From Aureimonas glaciei (lineage in GTDB: Bacteria; Pseudomonadota; Alphaproteobacteria; Rhizobiales; Rhizobiaceae), in NCBI RefSeq assembly GCF_014643375.1, contig NZ_BMJJ01000002.1, positions 248,345-312,344 on the forward strand: 64,000 nucleotides of DNA, given 5' to 3'. Positions 50,212 to 59,438 of this stretch are shown in pieces. A model generated the notes under the pieces. The model saw only the letters and a program-made list of their open reading frames with translations, was not told where the DNA came from and made no database searches. How positions within the stretch are numbered: position 1 is the first letter of the stretch; each line of letters starts with the position of its first letter. Position numbers and translations under genes: made by a program.

Positions 50212-51125
50212 ACGCGGCCGCGCGGGAGGAAGACGCGGCCGTCCGCGACGCGGACGACGTCGACGCCTTCGCGGACCTGCGCTACCGCCTTTCGCGGAAC
50301 GTGCGCAGCGCCACGGTCGGCGGCCACCGGGGCCTCGGCCTCGGCGCCGACGGGCGCTTTCACGGCCTGGCTCCGCTCGTGGATTTTCCCGATCCCCGCC
50401 ACATCGACATCGCCGCTTCGATCCGCGATCCCGCGGGCACGGTCTTCGTCCGTCGTTTCCGGCAGCCGTCGCGCGCGACCGTCTTCGCGCTGCTCGACCT
50501 GTCGGCCTCGATGGGCCTCGTCGGCACGGTCGACCGCACCGCCGTCGCGGAGCTTCTCGTTGCCGGTCTGGCCCGCATGGTCCGGCGATCGGGCGATCGC
50601 TTCGGCCTCGTCGCCGCTCGCGGCGAACCCGACGGCCCGGCCGTCGCGGTGCCGGCCAACCGTCGTTCGGACCTGCCGGCCGAGCTTCGCCGGACGCTGG
50701 CCGCAACGGGCGTCGGTGGCACCGGCATAGCCCGCCTTGCCGAAGCTGCGCGGGAGAGCCTGCCGCACCGTCCGGCGCTCGTCTTTCTGATCTCCGACTT
50801 CCAGGTTCCACCGAGCGCGCTGGAGGCGCTGCTCGGCACGCTCGTTCTCCACGACGTCCGGCCGATCGTCCTGCGCGACAGCCTGGCCGAGAACCCGCCA
50901 GCGCGTTTCGGCTTTGCCCGGATCCGCGATCTCGAGACGGGCGAGGCACGGGTGGTGATGACGCGGCGCGCGACGCTGGCGCGGTGGCGGGCCGCGCGCG
51001 AGCGCCACCGCGCCGCCCTGAACGCGACCTTCGCCAGTTTCGGCCTGTCGCCGATCGAGATCACCGACCAGATCGATGTCGACGCGTTTTTCGAGGCGCT
51101 CGCCGGCCAGGGGATCGTGTCGTGA
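50208..51125 (+). CDS. mxaS: MxaS, DUF58-family methanol oxidation protein
   Basis: A 305-residue DUF58 protein without a signal peptide. A vWA-like metal site is visible in FALLDLSASMGLVG, and the DUF58 core in DIAASIRDPAGTVFVRRF and RPALVFLISDFQVPP. MxaS is part of the RSACKL set required for calcium loading of MxaF. ATG at 50208 overlaps mxaR, and its stop overlaps the mxaA GTG (GTGA), so mxaR-S-A are translationally coupled. Confidence 0.9.
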   Translation: MNAAAREEDAAVRDADDVDAFADLRYRLSRNVRSATVGGHRGLGLGADGRFHGLAPLVDFPDPRHIDIAASIRDPAGTVFVRRFRQPSRATVFALLDLSASMGLVGTVDRTAVAELLVAGLARMVRRSGDRFGLVAARGEPDGPAVAVPANRRSDLPAELRRTLAATGVGGTGIARLAEAARESLPHRPALVFLISDFQVPPSALEALLGTLVLHDVRPIVLRDSLAENPPARFGFARIRDLETGEARVVMTRRATLARWRAARERHRAALNATFASFGLSPIEITDQIDVDAFFEALAGQGIVS

Positions 51126-52039
51126 TCCGCGCGCTGCCGGCGCTCGCCGCCACCCTCTGCTGCACGGCCGCCGCCGCGCAGGGCGAAGAGGGTGTCTTCG
51201 TCGACAGCCGCCCGCCCCGCAGCGTCGGCTATTTCGTCGGCGACCGGCTCGATTATGCCGGCACGATCCGCGTGCCTTCCGGCTATGCCGTCGACGAAGC
51301 GTCGCGGCCGCGGCCGCGCGATCTCGACTACTGGCTGGAACTGGACCGGGTCTCGATCGAGCCGTCCGGCCGGGGGGAGGGGGAGGGGACCGCCTATGCG
51401 GTCCAGCTGCGTTACCAAACCTTCTACGTGCCGCTGGAGCCGCGCGAACTGCGCATTCCGCCGGTGACGATCGGCTTCGTCAGGGCGGCGGACGGGGCAA
51501 GGCTCGAGGCGACGCTGCCTGGCTTCACCTTCGTCAGTTCGCCCCTGCGCCCGATCCTGGAGCGCAGCGCGCCGGCGGCGATGCGGCCCGACGCGCCGCT
51601 TCTCGTTCTCGACACCCGCCCGGCGCAGTGGCGGACCGGCGCGGCCTTCGCAGTCAGCCTGGCGCTGCTCGGCGTGCTCGCGGCCTATCGCGGCTGGTTG
51701 CCGACCGGCGCTCGCCGGCCGCGGCCGCTGGCAGAGGCGGCGCGAAGCCTTGCCCGCTCCGCTCCGCATGCCTCGCCGCAGGCCTACCGGGCCGGGCTCC
51801 TCGTTTTGCACCGGGCGCTCGACGCGCGCTTCGCGCGCCGCCTGCTCGCCGACGACCTCGACCTTTTCCTGGCGCTTCACCCGCGCTTCGCCGAGGCCTC
51901 TAGCGATCTCCGCCGCTTCTTCGCGGCTTCGCGAAGCCTCCATTTCGGCGACGACGTTGCAGAGGCCATGTGGCAGCTGCCGGCGGGCGACCTCGCAAAA
52001 CTGGCGCGGCGGCTGGCGTCGATCGAGCGGGCGCCATGA
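51122..52039 (+). CDS. mxaA: MxaA, methanol dehydrogenase calcium-insertion protein
   Basis: A 305-residue exported membrane protein: short signal (ALAATLCCTAAAAQG), a periplasmic beta-rich domain (about 20-165, SVGYFVGDRLDYAG, YQTFYVPLEPRELRIPPV), one membrane helix (about 177-194, AAFAVSLALLGVLAAYRGW), and a cytosolic helical C-domain. MxaA mutants in other methylotrophs make inactive calcium-free enzyme. GTG start at 51122. It overlaps mxaS upstream and mxaC downstream by 4 bp each. Confidence 0.9.
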   Translation: MIRALPALAATLCCTAAAAQGEEGVFVDSRPPRSVGYFVGDRLDYAGTIRVPSGYAVDEASRPRPRDLDYWLELDRVSIEPSGRGEGEGTAYAVQLRYQTFYVPLEPRELRIPPVTIGFVRAADGARLEATLPGFTFVSSPLRPILERSAPAAMRPDAPLLVLDTRPAQWRTGAAFAVSLALLGVLAAYRGWLPTGARRPRPLAEAARSLARSAPHASPQAYRAGLLVLHRALDARFARRLLADDLDLFLALHPRFAEASSDLRRFFAASRSLHFGDDVAEAMWQLPAGDLAKLARRLASIERAP

Positions 52040-53106
52040 GCGCGCTGCCGAGCCTCTCGGTCGACCGGCCGCTGGTGCTGCTGCTTCTGGCCCTCTGCGC
52101 CGTGCCGCTGTTCCTGCCGCTGCTCGCGGCATCGCCGACGCCCTGGTCCGCCTTGACCCCGGCCGACGCCGGATCGCGCTGGGCGGACGCGACCCTCCGC
52201 GCCCTGGCCGTCACCGCGATCGCGGCGCTGGTGCTGGCGCTGGCCGGTCTCCACCGCACCGATCAGATCGTCGAGCGGACCGGCGTCGGCGCGCATCTGG
52301 TGCTGCTCATCGACCGCTCCAGCAGCATGGACAACACTTTTGCCAACCGCCGGCCGGACGGGACCGAGGAGGCAAAATCCGCTGCCGCCAAACGGCTGAT
52401 CCTCGCCTTCGTCCGCAGCCGGCCGCGCGACCGCATGGGCGTGGCCACCTTCTCGACCGCGCCGATGCTCGCCGTGCCCCTGACCGATCATCTCGGTCTC
52501 GTCGCGGCCGCCCTCGAAACCCTGGACGAGCCGGGCCTCGCCCAGACCAATGTCGGGCGCGGGCTGGCGCTGGCGGTGTCGATGTTCGGGCGCGAGACGG
52601 GCTCGGCCTCGCGCGCCGTCGTGCTCGTCTCCGACGGCGCCGGCGTCATCAGCCGCGAGGTGCAGGCCGAACTGCGCGACATGATCGCGCGCGAACCGGT
52701 CAATCTCTACTGGCTGTTCCTGCGCTCGGAAGGCTCGAAAGGCCTGTTCGAGCCCTCGGCGCGCGGCGAGCAGGACACGCCGCAGGTTCGCCCGGAGCGT
52801 CACCTGAACCTCTTCCTGCAGACGCTCGGCGTTCCCTACCGCGCCTTCGAGGCCGAAAACCCCGACGCCGTGGCCGCCGCCATTGCCGAGATCGACCGGC
52901 TGGAGGCGCGGCCCCTCACTTTTTCCGAGCGTATTCCCCGGACCGAACTGCGCTTCCTCGCCTGTCTCGCCGCGCTCGGCGCGCTCCTGCCGCTGATCGC
53001 CGTCAAGCTGTGCGAGCACGCGCCCTTCGCCGCCCGGGCGCCGCTGCCGCCGCTGCGGCATCGGGGATCGGGCGCGGCGGCAGTGGCAGCACGGGACGTG
53101 TTGTGA
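52036..53106 (+). CDS. mxaC: MxaC, von Willebrand factor A membrane protein
   Basis: A 356-residue protein with N-terminal membrane helices (about 12-31 and 56-71), a periplasmic vWA domain whose MIDAS reads DRSSS (93-97), then GVATFSTAPMLAVPLT and VVLVSDGAGVIS, and a final membrane helix (about 303-323). It is likely one of the substrate-contacting partners of the MxaR ATPase in calcium insertion. The ATG at 52036 overlaps mxaA; the last base is shared with mxaK. Confidence 0.92.
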   Translation: MSALPSLSVDRPLVLLLLALCAVPLFLPLLAASPTPWSALTPADAGSRWADATLRALAVTAIAALVLALAGLHRTDQIVERTGVGAHLVLLIDRSSSMDNTFANRRPDGTEEAKSAAAKRLILAFVRSRPRDRMGVATFSTAPMLAVPLTDHLGLVAAALETLDEPGLAQTNVGRGLALAVSMFGRETGSASRAVVLVSDGAGVISREVQAELRDMIAREPVNLYWLFLRSEGSKGLFEPSARGEQDTPQVRPERHLNLFLQTLGVPYRAFEAENPDAVAAAIAEIDRLEARPLTFSERIPRTELRFLACLAALGALLPLIAVKLCEHAPFAARAPLPPLRHRGSGAAAVAARDVL

Positions 53107-53732
53107 TGAACGCGCCCGCCGGCCCTTTTTCCCCTCGTCGAGCCGCCAGGGCAGCGCCGAAACACTTCTTTAGTGCGCGCCGGCGGGACGGCCTGACGAC
53201 CGCGCTGCTGCTGGCGCTTCTGGCCGCCGCCATCGCCTTCACGGCGTGGTCGCTTGCCGATCTTGTCCGCGCCCGCGCCGTCAACGACGCCATTCGTGCG
53301 CTGGCGGCGGGACAGGACGTCGAGATCTCCGAGGACGCGCCGGCCCGTCTTCTGGTCGCCCGTGGCAAATTTCTGCTCGACCGCGACCGCATCGAGGCGG
53401 CCGAGGCCCTCGCGCCGCAACTGGGGGCCACGGCCGACGCCGCCGCCATCGGCGACTTCGCCCATGACCTCGGCAATGCCCGGCTGCGGGCCGCCTTCCG
53501 GCGGATCGAGGACAACGACATCACCGGCGCGACGCCCCTGGTGCGCCTTGCCCAGGAGGATTTTTCCCAGGCCCTCAGGCTCGATCCAGCGCGGTGGGAT
53601 TCCAAGGTCAATCTCGACATCGCCAGCCGCCTGGTGCGGACGTTTCCGCGGCCGGCGCAGGAGGAGCAGCCGGGCGAGCGGCCGCGCAATGTCTGGACCG
53701 ACATGCCGGGCCTGCCGCGGGGGCTGCCGTGA
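53106..53732 (+). CDS. mxaK: MxaK, membrane-anchored maturation protein
   Basis: A 208-residue protein with one membrane helix (about 30-52, GLTTALLLALLAAAIAFTAW) and a helical periplasmic domain with TPR-like character (ARLLVARGKFLLDRDRIEAA, ATPLVRLAQEDFSQALRLDP). Required with the other RSACKL genes for active methanol dehydrogenase in characterised species. The ATG at 53106 shares a base with the mxaC stop; its own stop overlaps the mxaL GTG. Confidence 0.88.
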   Translation: MNAPAGPFSPRRAARAAPKHFFSARRRDGLTTALLLALLAAAIAFTAWSLADLVRARAVNDAIRALAAGQDVEISEDAPARLLVARGKFLLDRDRIEAAEALAPQLGATADAAAIGDFAHDLGNARLRAAFRRIEDNDITGATPLVRLAQEDFSQALRLDPARWDSKVNLDIASRLVRTFPRPAQEEQPGERPRNVWTDMPGLPRGLP

Positions 53733-54784
53733 AGGCCGCAGCCGGCTGGTTGGCGGCGCGCCCGGCGGGGCTCTGGTGGCTCGTCCTCGCCGCGGTGAGC
53801 CTGCTCGTCGCCCTCGGCCGACCGGCGACGGTGCGCGAGGTCGCCCTGCGCGATCTCCTCTTCGTCGTCGACATCACCGGCAGCATGAACGTGCGCGACT
53901 ACGAGCGGGCGGGCAGTCCGGTGTCGCGGCTCGACATCGCCAAGGCGGAGATCGCCCGCGTGCTGCGCGGCCTGCCCTGCGGCTCGCGCGCGGGCCTCGC
54001 CATCTTCACCGAGCGGCGCAGCTTTCCGCTGTTCGCCCCGGCGGAGGTCTGCGAGAACTTTGCGCCGATGGCGGATGCGACCGCGTCGCTCGACTGGCGC
54101 ATGGGCTGGGACGGCGACAGCCGCGTCGCCTCGGGCGTGCAGAGCGCCATCCGGCTTGCCGCGAGCCTCGAGGCCGATCTCGTCTTTCTCACCGATGGCC
54201 ACGAGGCACCGCCGCTGCCCTATCAGGGGCGCCGTCCGATCCGGGGGGAGGCGGGCATTGGCGGCGTCATCGTCGGCGTCGGGGGGGCGAGGCCGTCGCC
54301 GATCCCGAAATACGACGAGGACGGGCGCGAGATCGGCTTCTACGGCGTCGGCGACATGGTGCACGGTTCGCGGGTCGGCATGGCACCGCCGACCGCCTCC
54401 TCGTCTGAAGGCTTTCACCCGCGCAACAACCCCTATGGCGAGGCCGACCTCAAGGGCACCGAGCATCTCAGCGCGGTCCGGACGGACTATCTGCGGCAGA
54501 TGGCGGCCGAAGCCGGGCTTGGCTACGCGCCGCTCGACCGCGGCCCGGCGCTCGACCGGGCGATCGCCGGCGCCAGCCGGACCCGGCTCGCCGCAACCCG
54601 CGTCCCGCTGGACGCGGTCTTCACCGCCCTGGCGCTGGTCGCGCTGGTGGCGGCCCATTTCGCCGCATCCGGCTGGCTCCGCCTGCCGCGGCCGCGCCCG
54701 GCGAGCGCCGGCGCGCATCCACCGTCGGCGCAGCCTCGGCCAGACGCCTCGCCAGACCGACGCCTCACCGCCGCCAGACCATGA
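53729..54784 (+). CDS. mxaL: MxaL, von Willebrand factor A membrane protein
   Basis: A 351-residue protein with an N-terminal helix (about 12-30), a vWA domain with intact MIDAS DITGS (48-52), DLVFLTDGHEAPPL and GVIVGVGGARPSP, and a C-terminal helix (about 292-310, VFTALALVALVAAHFAASGW). It is the second vWA partner of MxaR. GTG start at 53729, overlapping mxaK. The stop lies inside a duplicated 14-mer that leads into mxaD. Confidence 0.92.
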   Translation: MKAAAGWLAARPAGLWWLVLAAVSLLVALGRPATVREVALRDLLFVVDITGSMNVRDYERAGSPVSRLDIAKAEIARVLRGLPCGSRAGLAIFTERRSFPLFAPAEVCENFAPMADATASLDWRMGWDGDSRVASGVQSAIRLAASLEADLVFLTDGHEAPPLPYQGRRPIRGEAGIGGVIVGVGGARPSPIPKYDEDGREIGFYGVGDMVHGSRVGMAPPTASSSEGFHPRNNPYGEADLKGTEHLSAVRTDYLRQMAAEAGLGYAPLDRGPALDRAIAGASRTRLAATRVPLDAVFTALALVALVAAHFAASGWLRLPRPRPASAGAHPPSAQPRPDASPDRRLTAARP

Positions 54785-54801
54785 CAGCCAGACCATGACA
54801 G
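54774..54801 (+). repeat. Perfect tandem 14-mer across the mxaL stop
   Basis: CCAGACCATGACAG occurs twice head to tail (54774-54787 and 54788-54801). Copy 1 contains the mxaL stop; copy 2 contains an ATG in frame with mxaD (54795). The duplication therefore supplies a second potential start for mxaD. Confidence 0.85.
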
Positions 54802-54812
54802 AAGGACAGACC

Positions 54813-55349
54813 ATGTTTCGCCGATTGCTCGCCGCCGCCGTGCTTCTCGCGCCGCTCCTCCTTGGCCCAACGGCCTCGGCCCATGGTCCGACGCCGCAGA
54901 AGATGGACCAGGCCGTCACCATCGACGCCCCTGCCGACGCGGTCTGGGCCGTCGTCGGCGATTTCGCCGGGATCGGCGCCTGGAACCCGGCGGTGACGTC
55001 GGTCGAGGCGGCGGGCGGAAACGAGCGCGGGGCGACGCGCAAGCTCAACCTGTCGACGGGCGCCATCACCGAGAGCCTCGACAGCTACAGCGCCGAGCGC
55101 AAAGTCTATTCCTTCCGCCTGTCCGGCGAGAACATCGCGGCCCTGCCGGTCTCCTTCTACACCGCCAAGATCACCGTCGTGCCGAAGGGCGAGGCCAGCG
55201 AGGTCCGCTGGATCGGCCGCTTCTATCGCGGCGACACCGGCAATTTTCCATCGCCCGAGCAGGACGATGCGGCCGCCATCGCGGCGATGGAACGCTATAT
55301 CGGCACCGCTCTCGGCGGCCTGAAGCAGGCGGTCGAGAGCGGACACTGA
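54813..55349 (+). CDS. mxaD: MxaD, SRPBCC-fold periplasmic protein
   Basis: A 178-residue exported protein: signal peptide (LLAAAVLLAPLLLGPTASA, cleavage near residue 23) followed by a START/Bet v1-like domain (VTIDAPADAVWAVVGDFAG, WNPAVTSVEA, RWIGRFYRGDTG). MxaD stimulates electron transfer between methanol dehydrogenase and cytochrome cL in Methylobacterium extorquens. The ATG at 54813 follows GAAGGACAGACC; 54795 is an alternative. It closes the mxa cluster. Confidence 0.93.
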   Translation: MFRRLLAAAVLLAPLLLGPTASAHGPTPQKMDQAVTIDAPADAVWAVVGDFAGIGAWNPAVTSVEAAGGNERGATRKLNLSTGAITESLDSYSAERKVYSFRLSGENIAALPVSFYTAKITVVPKGEASEVRWIGRFYRGDTGNFPSPEQDDAAAIAAMERYIGTALGGLKQAVESGH

Positions 55350-55487
55350 CCGCTGGCCGGAAGACGGCAGCCTGAAGCCGCCGCCTCAACGCCGCGGTCG
55401 GCGCCCCCGCGAGGAGGCGCCGGTCAGCTGCGCCCGCTGGCCTGGTGAGCGCTCTTGGCCCTTTTGAGCCCGAGCCTCGGCTCCGGT

Positions 55488-57773
55488 TCAGATCAGATCG
55501 GTGAGCGTGATCGGCAGGCTGCGGATGCGCTTGCCGGTGGCGTGGAAGACGGCGTTGGCAATGGCCGGCGCGACGCCGACGATGCCGACCTCACCGACGC
55601 CCTTGCCGCCGAGCACCGAGGCGCCCAGGTCGGGGATGCCGACGGAGATGACCTTGATGTCCGGCACGTCGGCATTCGTCGGCACGAGATAGTCGCCGAG
55701 ATTGTTGTTGATCACCCGTCCGTTGCGCGCGTCGACATGGCCTTCCTCGAACAGCGCCATGCCGATGCCCATGATGATGCCGCCCTTCCACTGGCTTTCC
55801 GCGAGCTTGGGATTGTAGAGCAGCCCGCAATCGAAGGCCGAGACGACGCGCGAGACGCGGACCGTGCCGAAATCCTCGTCCACCCGCACCTCGATGAAGT
55901 GCGCGCACCACGAGTGCATGGATTCCTCGCCCGATGTCGGGCCGATCGCCGTCGTCATCGTCGACCAGGTCCGCAGCCGCTCTTCGGGCGATTGCAGATT
56001 GTCCGGCAGCGTGTCGCGCGTCACCTCCAGCCGGTCGCGGCCGATTGCGCGCATGAGGTCGGCGACCGAGACGCTGGGGGATTCCGTGCGCGGCGGGCTG
56101 ATCCGGCCCTGCGACACCGTCAGCGTGTTCGCCGCGACGCCGTGGAAGGGCGAGTCCGGATGCGTCAGAGCGAGGCCGATCAGCTCGTCTCGGGCGGCCG
56201 TCGCAGCCTTGTGCACGGCCCCGGTCATGACGCCCGCGAGCTTCGAGCCGCCGGCGACGGGCGAGCCCGGCAGCGATGAATCGCCGAGCCGCACCGAGAC
56301 GTCCTCGACGGCCACGCCGAAAGCGTCGGCGGCCGTCTGCGCCAGGATCGTGTAGGTGCCCTGGCCGATGTCGGTGGCGCCGCTGACCACCTCGATGCGT
56401 CCGTCGGCGGTGACGTTGATCTGCGCCTCGCCATAGTTGCGGATCACCGGAAACGTGCCGAGGCCGACGCCCCAGCCGATCAGGTGGCGGCTCTCACGCA
56501 TCGACCGCGGCGCCATCGACCGCTTCGACCAGCCGAAGGTTTTGGCGCCTTCGCTAAGCGCCTCGCGCAGCCGCCGCGTCGACCAGGGCTTGTTCGACTG
56601 GTGGTCGCGTTCGGCGTAGTTGCGCAGACGGATCTCGACGGGATCGACCCCGACGGCATAGGCCAGCTCGTCCATCGCGCTCTCGATGCCGAAGGCGCTC
56701 GGCGACTTGCCGGGGGCGCGCAGGGCGCCGGGCGTCACCGTGTTGACCGGCACCACGCGCTGCTGGCCGCTATAGTTCGGCGTCGCGTAGAGGATGGGCG
56801 TCGCCGCGCCGATCTGCTCCGGCCATAGGCCGTAGGTCGAGGTCTCGCTGGCGCCCGTCAGGACGATCGAGTGCAGGACGCCGTCGGTGCCGGCGCCGAG
56901 CTTCAACGTCTGCCGTGTCGACGCCCTGCCGCCGTAGAAGGTAAAATTCTGCGGGCGGGTGAGAGCGAGCTTCACCGGCCGTCCGAGCCGGCGCGCCGCG
57001 AAGGCGCAGATCGCCTCAAAACCGTAGTTGAAGCCCTTCGAGCCAAAACCGCCGCCGACATAGGGGGAGATCACCTGGATGTTCTCGACCGGCAGATCGA
57101 ACCATTCGGCGTAGTTGCGGGCCATGGCATGCGTCCACTGGCTGGGCTGCCAGACCGTCAGCCGGTCGCCCTCCCAGCGGGCGATCAGCCCGTGCGGCTC
57201 CATCGCCGCATGGTATTCGCGCGGCGTGTGGTAGTCGGCCTCGATCTGCACCGGCGCGGCGCCGAAGGCCGCTTCCGCCTCGCCCCAGGCGACGGTGAAC
57301 TGCTCGGCCAGCGTCCCGGCCTCGGGTCCGGTCTCCGTCAGGCTGGCGACGGCAGGGGTCTCGTCGTAGGTGACGGCGATCAGCCGCGCTGCCTCGGTAG
57401 CCTGCTCGAAGCTCTCCGCCACGACCAGCGCAACCGGCTGGCCGTTGTGGCGCACTTCATGCGGCATCGGCACAAAGGCGCCTTCCGCCAGTTGGCCGGT
57501 GAAACTGGTCGCCTGGGCGAGGCCCAGATCGTCCTCCGGCGTCAGCACGAGGAGCGCGCCCGGCGCGGCGAGAGCGGCGGTATCGATCGACAGGACGCGG
57601 CCGGCGCCGATGGTGGCGGGAACCAGCACGCCATAGGCAAGGCCCGGCAGCTGCCGCTCCAGCGCGTAGTCGGCCGCGCCGGTGATCTTGCCCTTGCCTT
57701 CGTAGCGCGAGAGGCGGGCGCCGATGCTGTCGGCGGCGCGGCCGTGCTTCAGCGGGATATCGTGAACGGTCAT
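55488..57773 (-). CDS. Molybdenum hydroxylase large subunit (PaoC/XdhB-like aldehyde oxidoreductase)
   Basis: A 761-residue molybdopterin-binding subunit: an N-terminal a/b hammerhead domain (LSRYEGKGKITGAADYALE), the cofactor loop GGGFGSKG, the NYAERD region, and the catalytic glutamate near the C-terminus in GKGVGEVGIVG. Such subunits oxidise aldehydes to acids, or hydroxylate N-heterocycles. The start at 57773 overlaps the FAD-subunit stop (ATGA). No signal peptide is seen here or on the partner subunits, suggesting a cytosolic enzyme. Its position beside the methanol cluster raises the possibility of an aldehyde substrate. Confidence 0.9.
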   Translation of the reverse strand: MTVHDIPLKHGRAADSIGARLSRYEGKGKITGAADYALERQLPGLAYGVLVPATIGAGRVLSIDTAALAAPGALLVLTPEDDLGLAQATSFTGQLAEGAFVPMPHEVRHNGQPVALVVAESFEQATEAARLIAVTYDETPAVASLTETGPEAGTLAEQFTVAWGEAEAAFGAAPVQIEADYHTPREYHAAMEPHGLIARWEGDRLTVWQPSQWTHAMARNYAEWFDLPVENIQVISPYVGGGFGSKGFNYGFEAICAFAARRLGRPVKLALTRPQNFTFYGGRASTRQTLKLGAGTDGVLHSIVLTGASETSTYGLWPEQIGAATPILYATPNYSGQQRVVPVNTVTPGALRAPGKSPSAFGIESAMDELAYAVGVDPVEIRLRNYAERDHQSNKPWSTRRLREALSEGAKTFGWSKRSMAPRSMRESRHLIGWGVGLGTFPVIRNYGEAQINVTADGRIEVVSGATDIGQGTYTILAQTAADAFGVAVEDVSVRLGDSSLPGSPVAGGSKLAGVMTGAVHKAATAARDELIGLALTHPDSPFHGVAANTLTVSQGRISPPRTESPSVSVADLMRAIGRDRLEVTRDTLPDNLQSPEERLRTWSTMTTAIGPTSGEESMHSWCAHFIEVRVDEDFGTVRVSRVVSAFDCGLLYNPKLAESQWKGGIIMGIGMALFEEGHVDARNGRVINNNLGDYLVPTNADVPDIKVISVGIPDLGASVLGGKGVGEVGIVGVAPAIANAVFHATGKRIRSLPITLTDLI

Positions 57774-58753
57774 GCGAGGCCTCCGACTGTGAGGATGGCG
57801 CGCGCGACGACGCGGGAGCCGAGATCGATCTTGTGCTGGTTGTCGCCCTGCGAGACCGCGCCTTCCATGGCGAGAAGGCTGGCCTGGCGGACCGTCGCCT
57901 CGTCGAGGGTCTTGCCGCGCAGGGCAGATTCCACACTCCGGGCCCGCCACGGCTTCGTCGCGACGCCGCCGAGCGCGACGCGGATGTCGGCGATGGTGCG
58001 CCCGTCGGCCTCCAGCGCAAGGCCGACGGCGGCACTGGCGCTGGCGAACTCGTAGGACTGCCGGTCGCGGACTTTCAGATAGGTCGAGTTGGCCGCGGCC
58101 CGGGCCGCCGGGATGGCGATCGCGGTGATCATCTCGCCGGGCGAAAGAACCGTCTCGCGCTCGGGCGTCGCGCCCGGAAGCAGAAAGAAGTCGTCCGCCG
58201 CGACCCGGCGTTCGCCGAGATGGATCACCGCGTCGAGGGCGACGAGCACGACGGCGAGATCGCCGGGATAGGTGGCGATGCAATGGTCGCTGATGCCGAG
58301 CACCGCATGGTTGCGGGTGACGCCGCCGAGGGCGGAGCAACCGGAACCGGGCGTGCGCTTGTTGCAGGCGGGAAAGGCGGCGGGATCGCGGAAATAGGCG
58401 CAGCGCGTGCGCTGCAGGAGATTGCCGCCGAGGCTCGCCATGTTGCGGATCTGCGGCGAGGCGGCGAGGTCCAGCGCGTCCGTGACCGCCGGAAAATAGG
58501 CGCGGATGCGGGCATCCGTGGCGACCTTCGCCATGGTCGCCAGCGCCCCGATCACCGCCCCGTCCGCCTCGACGCGAATGTCCGACAGGCCGGGGAGGCG
58601 GGTGATGTCGACGACGTGGCGAGGCGCCGCGACGCCGCATTTGGCGAGGTCGAGCAGCGTCGTGCCGCCGGCGAGGAACATCGTCCCGGGCAGGGCGCCG
58701 GCGGCGAGGGCGCCGTCCAGGGTCGCGGCGCGGTCGTAGGAAAAGTCTCTCAT
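57770..58753 (-). CDS. Molybdenum hydroxylase FAD-binding subunit (PaoB-like)
   Basis: A 327-residue flavin subunit. The FAD-binding motifs are FLAGGTTLLDLAKCG (about 26-40) and MASLGGNLLQRTRC (about 103-116). Directly after, the cysteine pattern RCAYFRD, ACNKR and GSGCSAL matches the extra [4Fe-4S]-binding loop known from PaoB and 4-hydroxybenzoyl-CoA reductase. The C-terminal CO_deh_flav_C domain follows. ATG at 58753 overlaps the FeS-subunit stop; all three subunits are coupled. Confidence 0.9.
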   Translation of the reverse strand: MRDFSYDRAATLDGALAAGALPGTMFLAGGTTLLDLAKCGVAAPRHVVDITRLPGLSDIRVEADGAVIGALATMAKVATDARIRAYFPAVTDALDLAASPQIRNMASLGGNLLQRTRCAYFRDPAAFPACNKRTPGSGCSALGGVTRNHAVLGISDHCIATYPGDLAVVLVALDAVIHLGERRVAADDFFLLPGATPERETVLSPGEMITAIAIPAARAAANSTYLKVRDRQSYEFASASAAVGLALEADGRTIADIRVALGGVATKPWRARSVESALRGKTLDEATVRQASLLAMEGAVSQGDNQHKIDLGSRVVARAILTVGGLA

Positions 58754-59226
58754 GCGAGCGCCTCCGCGGCCTGACGGACCGCCGTCACGATGTTGGGATA
58801 GGCGCCGCAGCGGCAGAGATTGCCGGCCATGAATTCGCGGATCTCGTCGTCCGAACCGGCATGGCCCTCGCGGATGCAGGCGACGGCCGACATGATCTGT
58901 CCCGGCGTGCAGTAGCCGCACTGGAAGGCGTCGGCGTCGAGAAAGGCCTGCTGCACGGCGTGCAGCGTGCCGTCTTCGCCGCCGAGACCTTCGATCGTTT
59001 CGACCGAGCGCCCCTCGGCCTGCACGGCGAGGGTGAGGCAGGACAGGACGCGCTCGCCGTCGACATGGACGGTGCAGGCGCCGCACTGGCCCTGGTCGCA
59101 GCCCTTCTTCGTGCCGGTCAGGCCGAGATGCTCGCGCAGTGCGTCGAGCAGGGTGACGCGCGGCTCCAGCGTCAGCGCGTGCAGCCGTCCGTTGATCGAC
59201 AATTCCATGGATTGTGTGGTCGCCAT
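58750..59226 (-). CDS. Molybdenum hydroxylase [2Fe-2S] subunit (PaoA-like)
   Basis: A 158-residue subunit with two iron-sulfur sites: the plant-ferredoxin type GCDQGQCGACTVHVDGER...C and the helical type CGYCTPGQ with CRCG. It passes electrons from molybdenum to FAD. Escherichia coli PaoA carries a Tat signal; the ATG at 59226 (behind GGAGACCGCTC) gives none, and the longer open frame to 59400 does not contain a twin-arginine signal either. First gene of a three-gene operon divergent from a TetR regulator. Confidence 0.92.
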   Translation of the reverse strand: MATTQSMELSINGRLHALTLEPRVTLLDALREHLGLTGTKKGCDQGQCGACTVHVDGERVLSCLTLAVQAEGRSVETIEGLGGEDGTLHAVQQAFLDADAFQCGYCTPGQIMSAVACIREGHAGSDDEIREFMAGNLCRCGAYPNIVTAVRQAAEALA

Positions 59227-59438
59227 GAGCGGTCTCCGTCCGCGGGAAAAAGCTTCGGTGTCCGGAAGCGATGCGGCGACGATGCACTTCGCATCGACGA
59301 CCTCAGGTGCTATGAACGCGGACAATCCGAAAGATAAGCGGAGGATGCCTCCGTTTAATTGCAAGCTAGGGCTGCCGCCGAGCGCCTTCAAGCCCCCCAT
59401 TGGAAGAAGTCCAAGGTGAAGCCGCCGCAGGTCCAGTC

